Assembly: GCF_002159975.1 (NCBI RefSeq) | Contig: NZ_NFJR01000002.1 | Span: forward strand, 291,304 to 355,303 | Source of the DNA: Barnesiella sp. An22 | GTDB lineage: Bacteria > Bacteroidota > Bacteroidia > Bacteroidales > Barnesiellaceae | Length of the DNA stretch: 64,000 nt | Direction of reading: 5' to 3' | Shown: in pieces, positions 58,136-64,000 of the stretch | Numbering within the stretch: the first letter of the stretch is position 1 | How the letters are laid out: the number at the start of each line of letters is the position of its first letter | Position numbers and translations under genes: made by a program | Notes under the pieces: model-generated | What the model was told of the DNA's origin: nothing | The model's input: only the letters and a program-made list of their open reading frames with translations | Database searches by the model: none

Positions 58136-59128
58136 ATGGCGATATTAGCATTTCAAAAACCCGATAAAGTATTAATGCTGGAAGCGGACAATTTTTTCGG
58201 TAAATTCGAATTTCGTCCGTTGGAGCCCGGCTACGGTGTTACCGTGGGTAACGCCTTGCGCCGTATCCTCCTTTCCTCGCTTGAAGGTTTTGCGATTACG
58301 TCGATTCGTATCGATGGCGTAAAGCATGAGTTTTCTACGATTCCCGGTGTGATCGAGGACGTGACAAACGTGATTCTGAATCTCAAAAAGGTTCGTTTCA
58401 AACAGGTCGTTGAAGAAATCGAGAATGAAAAAGTAACCATTACTGTTTCGGGTACGGACGTGTTCAAGGCAGGTGACATCGGTAAATCGCTTACCGGTTT
58501 CGAAGTTTTGAACCCCGATTTGGTTATTTGCCATTTGGATTCAAGCGCAAGTTTTCAAATAGATATCACCATCAACAAAGGCCGTGGCTATGTTCCCGCC
58601 GATGAGAACCGCAACCCCGCCGACGATGTGAATGTAATTCCTATCGATTCGATCTATACCCCGATTCGGAATGTGAAATATTCTGTTGAAAATTTCCGCG
58701 TAGAACAGAAAACGGACTACGAAAAACTGATTCTTGAGATTACAACCGATGGTTCCATTCACCCCAAAGAGGCGTTGAAAGAGGCTGCCAAAATCTTGAT
58801 TTACCACTTCATGTTGTTCTCTGACGAGAAAATCACGCTCGAGACCAACGATGCCGATGGTAATGAAGAGTTCGACGAGGAAGTATTGCACATGCGCCAG
58901 TTGCTCAAAACCAAACTGGTCGACATGGACTTGTCGGTACGCGCCCTCAACTGCTTGAAGTCGGCCGATGTCGAGACCCTTGGCGATCTGGTGGTATTCA
59001 ACAAGACCGATTTGTTGAAGTTCCGCAACTTCGGTAAGAAATCGCTCACCGAGCTCGATGAGCTCTTGGCTAACTTGAACCTTTCGTTCGGAATGGATAT
59101 CTCGAAATATAAATTAGATAAAGAGTAA
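58136..59128 (+). CDS. rpoA: DNA-directed RNA polymerase subunit alpha
   Basis: A 330-residue assembly subunit of RNA polymerase. The N-terminal dimerisation domain contains [21 protein letters not shown] and [14 protein letters not shown]; the C-terminal domain, [20 protein letters not shown] to [14 protein letters not shown], contacts activators and DNA. It starts 8 bases after rpsD and ends 4 bases before rplQ. Confidence 0.98.
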   Translation: MAILAFQKPDKVLMLEADNFFGKFEFRPLEPGYGVTVGNALRRILLSSLEGFAITSIRIDGVKHEFSTIPGVIEDVTNVILNLKKVRFKQVVEEIENEKVTITVSGTDVFKAGDIGKSLTGFEVLNPDLVICHLDSSASFQIDITINKGRGYVPADENRNPADDVNVIPIDSIYTPIRNVKYSVENFRVEQKTDYEKLILEITTDGSIHPKEALKEAAKILIYHFMLFSDEKITLETNDADGNEEFDEEVLHMRQLLKTKLVDMDLSVRALNCLKSADVETLGDLVVFNKTDLLKFRNFGKKSLTELDELLANLNLSFGMDISKYKLDKE

Positions 59129-59132
59129 AACG

Positions 59133-59651
59133 ATGAGACATAATAAGAAATTCAACCACTTGGGTCGTACCAAAGCTCACCGCGACGCTATGCTGTCCAA
59201 TATGGCTACTTCTTTGATTCTCCACAAAAGAATCTTCACCACGTTGGCCAAAGCCAAAGCGCTGAGAATGTATGTCGAGCCCCTGATCAATCGTGCCAAA
59301 GAAGATACTACCGCTTCGCGTCGTGTAGTATTCCGCTACTTGCAGAGCAAACAGGCTGTTACCGAACTGTTCAAAGAGATTTCGGTTAAGATTGCCGACC
59401 GTCCCGGAGGATATACCCGTATCTTGAAAACGGGCAACCGTTTGGGCGACAACGCCGTTACTTGTATGATCGAGCTCGTTGACTACAACGAAAACATGCT
59501 CAAAGAGAAAGCCGCTAAGAAAGCAACTCGTACCCGTCGTTCGAAAAAGAGCGCCGCTCCTGCTGCTGCCGAGGCTGCTGCTCCCGCTGCTGAAGCTCCT
59601 GCAACTCCGGCCGCCGAGGCCCCTGCTGCCGAGGAAAAAGCTGCAGAATAA
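59133..59651 (+). CDS. rplQ: 50S ribosomal protein L17 with Ala/Pro-rich tail
   Basis: A 172-residue protein near the tunnel exit. [20 protein letters not shown] and [20 protein letters not shown] are the conserved core (to about residue 125). The remaining 45 residues are a basic stretch ([12 protein letters not shown]) followed by repeats of A, P and E, absent from E. coli L17 (127 residues). The tail is probably disordered. It closes the ribosomal cluster. Confidence 0.97.
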   Translation: MRHNKKFNHLGRTKAHRDAMLSNMATSLILHKRIFTTLAKAKALRMYVEPLINRAKEDTTASRRVVFRYLQSKQAVTELFKEISVKIADRPGGYTRILKTGNRLGDNAVTCMIELVDYNENMLKEKAAKKATRTRRSKKSAAPAAAEAAAPAAEAPATPAAEAPAAEEKAAE

Positions 59652-59676
59652 GAGGATCGATTTATTGCTATATAGT

Positions 59677-59708
59677 AAAAAGCTCTCCGAGTGTTCGGGG
59701 GGCTTTTT
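59677..59708 (+). terminator. Terminator of the ribosomal protein cluster
   Basis: AAAAAGCtCtCCGA (59677-59690), loop GTGT, TCGGgGgGCTTTTT (59695-59708) followed by ATTTTT. A strong stem with a U-run 26 bases after rplQ. Confidence 0.9.
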
Positions 59709-59891
59709 ATTTTTCTGTCGGGGTGGTAGTGCTTGTCCGGGAAACGGCTGTAGAGATAGGGGCAGACAGTCTTGTCGGGTTTGGGGAGAGGCTGTTGTAT
59801 AGGATTATTTGGCGGTCATTCGACGGTTGTATGGGGCATTTGCCGACGTTTGGGTGGCGGCTTTGGGGTGATTGGTCTTACGGATATAGGA
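59709..59891. other. Non-coding interval after the ribosomal cluster
   Basis: About 180 bases rich in G and T on the plus strand with no convincing gene, repeat or RNA. It lies between two terminators of convergent units. Confidence 0.5.
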
Positions 59892-59942
59892 CTAAAACAA
59901 GGGCTATACCACCCCGACGTAACGGTTCGGCCGGTACAGCCC
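59892..59942 (-). terminator. Terminator of the frameshifted secreted-protein gene
   Basis: On the minus strand GGGCTGTACC pairs with GGTATAGCCC (one G-U pair; plus-strand 59901-59910 and 59933-59942) and is followed by TTGTTTTAG. A second, stronger stem AATCGGTCTCC/GGAGACCGATT (59953-59979) lies between it and the stop codon but has no U-run. Confidence 0.75.
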
Positions 59943-59987
59943 TTTGTGGCGGAATCGGTCTCCGTGAGGGAGACCGATTGCAATCGA

Positions 59988-61852
59988 TTATTTCACGATT
60001 ACCTTTTGCGTAGTTTGTCCCACACGGGCTATGTAGATGCCCGGTGTCAACGGCAGGCGATATTCGGGAGCCGCTATCGTCTGCTGGGTCACGAGGTGGC
60101 CGTCGATGGTAAATACCTCCACGCGCTCGTGGGTGGCTCTGGCGATGATTATCTCGCCTTGGCCGCCGGCGATGAATACCGAGGCCGATGTGGCTGTTTC
60201 GATAGCACTGGCGCCATAGTTGTCGATGCGCAGGTTGTCGATAAAGATATAGGGATAGAGTGCGTGGAGCGAGGTGAACTCCAGTTGTATGGTCTGGCTT
60301 TTGTAAGCCTCGAGCGAAGCCTCTACCTTCAGCCATCCCTCTTGGTCGCCGAGGTCGCAAATCTGGAACGATTTTACCTCCTGTACAGTTCCGTTGGCGA
60401 TTGCAGAAACCCTCAACGTATTGATGTCGCGATCTTCACCATCTACGATATTGTAGGTATAGAAGGTAAGTGTCGGAGTTTCGAGACCGCTCAAGTCTAT
60501 TTTGCCGGTTACGAAGGTAGCCGAGTCTTGCAGGTAGGAGCCCTCCGAGCCGAAAAAGCCGTTGTCGCCATCTTGCGATTCGATGCCCGTTTCGTTGGTA
60601 AATCCTTTCCAGGTGGCCAGATTGTCGCTGTAAAGTCCTATGATAGTAGCCGGTGTTCCGTTGGCAAATGATTCGACGAACGGGGTTGCATAGGCCGGAC
60701 CGAGAGGCAGCAACGGGGAGTTCATGAAGTCTGAGATACCGCCTCGGGTCTCGGCTACGAGGGCATATTGCACAAACGATTGTGTCGACACGTCGTCGGT
60801 CGCCTGGAAGGTATAGGAGTCGCCGGTAATACCGTCGAACAGGAGTGTGGCCAGGCCGTCGCCGCCGTAGATGCGGTAGGTCACGAAGGCCGGGTCGAGT
60901 GTGTTGTTGCGGATGTCGGTGGTAACGGGTGTCCATTTCAGAATCACCTCACCCGGTTTGCTCCCTTCGGTCAGGCTGATTCCGGTGGGATTGGAGGGTT
61001 CCAGCACTCCTACGAAGGCGCTTGTTTCGATGGCGGGACTTTCGCCCGAACCGTTCACGGCAACGGCCGAGTAGGTGTAGCGCGAGCATTCGGGCACTTC
61101 GTCGACATAGGTAAGTTCTGCTCCGGGAGCCGGGGAGTCAAAGGTGTGTATGAGGCTGTCGTTGCGCATGAGGCGAACACTCTCGAGGCTCTCGAGGGCA
61201 TCGCCGTTCAGGTCGAGGGTGGGGGCGGTGAGGGCGATGTCGGCCTTTAACTCACCATTGGTGCGGGTAGTTGCTGTCAAGTCCGACGGAGCAGCCGGAG
61301 CCGAGGCCCCTTTGGCTTCGCCCACACTCAGGTTTTTCAGACTGATCAAGAGCATATCGGCATCGCTGCACCCGTGTATGCCGATATAGTAGTACCGCTT
61401 TCGCTCGGTGAGAGGGTGCCGCTGTAACTCTTGTAGACGGTGTGTGCGACCTGCATTTTTTCGATGATGGTCTCGGTCATGGATTCGGGAGTATTCTCTT
61501 TGCCATACATCACCTCAAAGCTCTCGTTGTAAGAGTCGCTTCCGGTCATTACTTCAATCGAGAAGTTGTAGATTTTTCCCCCTTCGAGGGCCAGAGCCGG
61601 GGTTATCAGCCAGTCATTCATGGCCTCATTCGAGTTGTACGAGATTTGAACCGATCCCAGATAGGGGCCCCAGGTTACTCCGTCGTTGTTTACATCGACA
61701 ATGGTGTAGTCGTTTACGAAAGCATCGTTAGCGAAACTCTCCGCGTAGGGCGGTGTTATTGGTTCGGTTGCGGCTTGCGGTTGAGCAACTGTTGCCAGCG
61801 AGAAGGTAGCACATAGCAAAAGTGTAGAAATTTTCATGCGATGAATTTTCAT
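59988..61852 (-). pseudogene. Secreted choice-of-anchor J / type IX sorting protein, frameshifted
   Basis: Two adjoining frames form one protein of about 620 residues. The first (61852 to 61346) has a signal peptide (MKISTLLLCATFSLATVAQ) and a choice-of-anchor J-like start (YAESFANDAFVNDYTIVDVN, NDWLITPALALEGGKIYNF). It leaves its family pattern at SESGTT; in the next frame the sequence reads YYIGIHGCSDADMLLISLKN and continues to 59988 with fibronectin-like repeats (PSNPTGISLTEGSKPGEVIL), a second anchor domain and a C-terminal sorting domain (VEVFTIDGHLVTQQTIAAPE to GIYIARVGQTTQKVIVK). One missing base in the stretch at 61386-61396 explains the break. It may be a real mutation, phase variation or a read error. 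ATG 61837 is an alternative start. Confidence 0.82.
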
Positions 61853-61935
61853 ACAGTTTACGGTTTAAGGGTTAGTATTAAGATATTTTGGTTTAGTGTA
61901 TAATGGATTTGAAGCCTATCTGCACATCTTTCCTA

Positions 61936-61943
61936 CAAATGTA
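61936..61943 (-). promoter_or_regulatory. -7 element for the frameshifted secreted-protein gene
   Basis: TACATTTG on the minus strand fits TAnnTTTG, about 85 bases before the first ATG. Confidence 0.45.
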
Positions 61944-62024
61944 TATACATGCAGCGCCAAACGGTTTTGTCGTATAGTTAATAATTATTAAACAGTCCTC
62001 CTCCGATAGGGAAAAGTAGAGTAA

Positions 62025-63347
<1,323 letters not shown>

Positions 63348-63489
63348 TTCCGCTCTGTTTTCGTTCCGGGGAGGCAGGCTTTTGGCATAGTCGCAAAAAA
63401 TCGCGAAAAAAAAGTTTGTTTATAACGGAGTGAAAATGGGGAAGTTGAGAGAAAAGTATGTTTTATAGCATAAAAAAGTCCTCAAAAAA
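63348..63489. other. Spacer between eno and the rRNA promoter
   Basis: About 140 bases, AT-rich toward the end, with several A-runs just upstream of the rRNA promoter that could act as an UP-like element. No gene is seen. Confidence 0.4.
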
Positions 63490-63522
63490 TTTGGAGGGAA
63501 TATATAAAAACGCCTACCTTTG
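63490..63522 (+). promoter_or_regulatory. rRNA operon promoter
   Basis: TTTGG (63490-63494) and TACCTTTG (63515-63522), with about 21 bases between them, match the Bacteroidetes consensus fully. It stands some 160 bases before the mature 16S end. The transcribed leader (about 63529-63684) is purine-rich and probably carries processing signals that I cannot define. Confidence 0.8.
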
Positions 63523-63684
63523 CATCGCTTTTCGAAAGAACACCGGGTCAACCGGAGCGAAAACGGAGGGCACAGTTCATTGACAAGACTGAAAAGAAGC
63601 AAGTGTAGTACAAGAGAAAAAGAGAGAACGAAGTCAATTCGGCCGGGAGTCCTTCGAAGGTATAAAATAAGAAAAACAAGATAT

Positions 63685-64000
63685 ACAACGAAGAGTTTGA
63701 TCCTGGCTCAGGATGAACGCTAGCGACAGGCCTAACACATGCAAGTCGAGGGGCAGCGCGGATGTAGCAATACTTCTGGCGGCGACCGGCGCACGGGTGA
63801 GTAACACGTATGCAATCTGCCTGTAACAGGGGGATAACCCGGAGAAATCCGGCCTAATACCCCATAACGACAAGGTCTCGCATGGGACGATGTCTAAAGA
63901 GAGCAATCTTGGTTACAGATGAGCATGCGGTCCATTAGCCAGTTGGCGGGGTAACGGCCCACCAAAGCGACGATGGATAGGGGTTCTGAGAGGAAGGTCC
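63685..64000 (+). rRNA. 16S ribosomal RNA, 5' part (truncated by window end)
   Basis: AGAGTTTGATCCTGGCTCAG begins at 63692, corresponding to E. coli position 8, so the mature 5' end is near 63685. CTAACACATGCAAGTCGAG, GGCGCACGGGTGAGTAACACG and the loop around ATGGATAGGGGTTCTGAGAG follow in order. The V1-V2 sequence looks like Bacteroidales. About 316 of some 1,520 bases are inside the window. Confidence 0.97.

Noticed and set aside
59772..60671. 299-residue open frame on the plus strand over the frameshifted gene
   Set aside because: Antisense to a clearly patterned type IX cargo protein and begins in a GT-rich spacer.

Overview
This window looks like a chromosomal segment from a gut-type member of the Bacteroidales. 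The evidence: several intergenic regions carry the Bacteroidetes -7 promoter element TAnnTTTG instead of an E. coli -10 box; three genes encode proteins of the type exported by type IX secretion; fusA runs straight into rpsJ with no tuf; the ribosomal genes have A-rich leaders rather than strong Shine-Dalgarno sites; and the last 316 bases are the 5' end of a Bacteroidales-like 16S rRNA. The GC-rich codon use of the metabolic genes and the 16S sequence make me think of Barnesiella or a close relative, but that is recollection, not a search.

Region 1 (1-16.8 kb) is housekeeping and envelope. It holds a CPA2 cation:proton antiporter, asd, a leftward operon dgt - TPM-domain membrane protein - GH20 hexosaminidase lipoprotein, and a rightward run dut - TPR lipoprotein - DUF4292 lipoprotein - EnvC-like protein - FemAB-like acyltransferase - Wzx-like flippase - glycosyltransferase. 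Region 2 (16.8-31.4 kb) contains a family 2 glycosyltransferase; an AraC regulator divergent from an RND efflux adaptor, whose next gene is an in-frame chimera of half an RND pump and half an outer-membrane channel; a two-gene radical-SAM/DUF4130-like DNA metabolism module; another family 2 glycosyltransferase; an ArgE-like deacetylase; an acyl-CoA ligase; and prfB (with its +1 frameshift site) followed by argB.

Region 3 (31.5-41.4 kb) is accessory and surface related. It has a small lipoprotein, a pair of secreted proteins (a type IX cargo protein and an M6 metalloprotease), a GlmU-like sugar nucleotidyltransferase, and a pair I find the most unusual here: an acyl-carrier-like protein with no phosphopantetheine serine, next to an asparagine-synthetase homologue whose N-terminal cysteine and ATP-pyrophosphatase motifs are all changed. 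rfbC follows.

Region 4 (41.5-59.7 kb) is one continuous str-S10-spc-alpha ribosomal cluster: rpsL, rpsG, fusA, the S10 and spc genes, secY, map, infA, rpmJ, rpsM, rpsK, rpsD, rpoA and rplQ, closed by a terminator. Two unusually long spacers (before rpsG and before rpsD) can fold and may be autoregulatory leaders. Region 5 (59.7-64 kb) holds a frameshifted secreted protein gene, eno, and a strong rRNA promoter leading into 16S rRNA.

No CRISPR array, transposase, prophage or tRNA gene was seen. All functional calls rest on recognising motifs and family patterns by eye; no database search was run.
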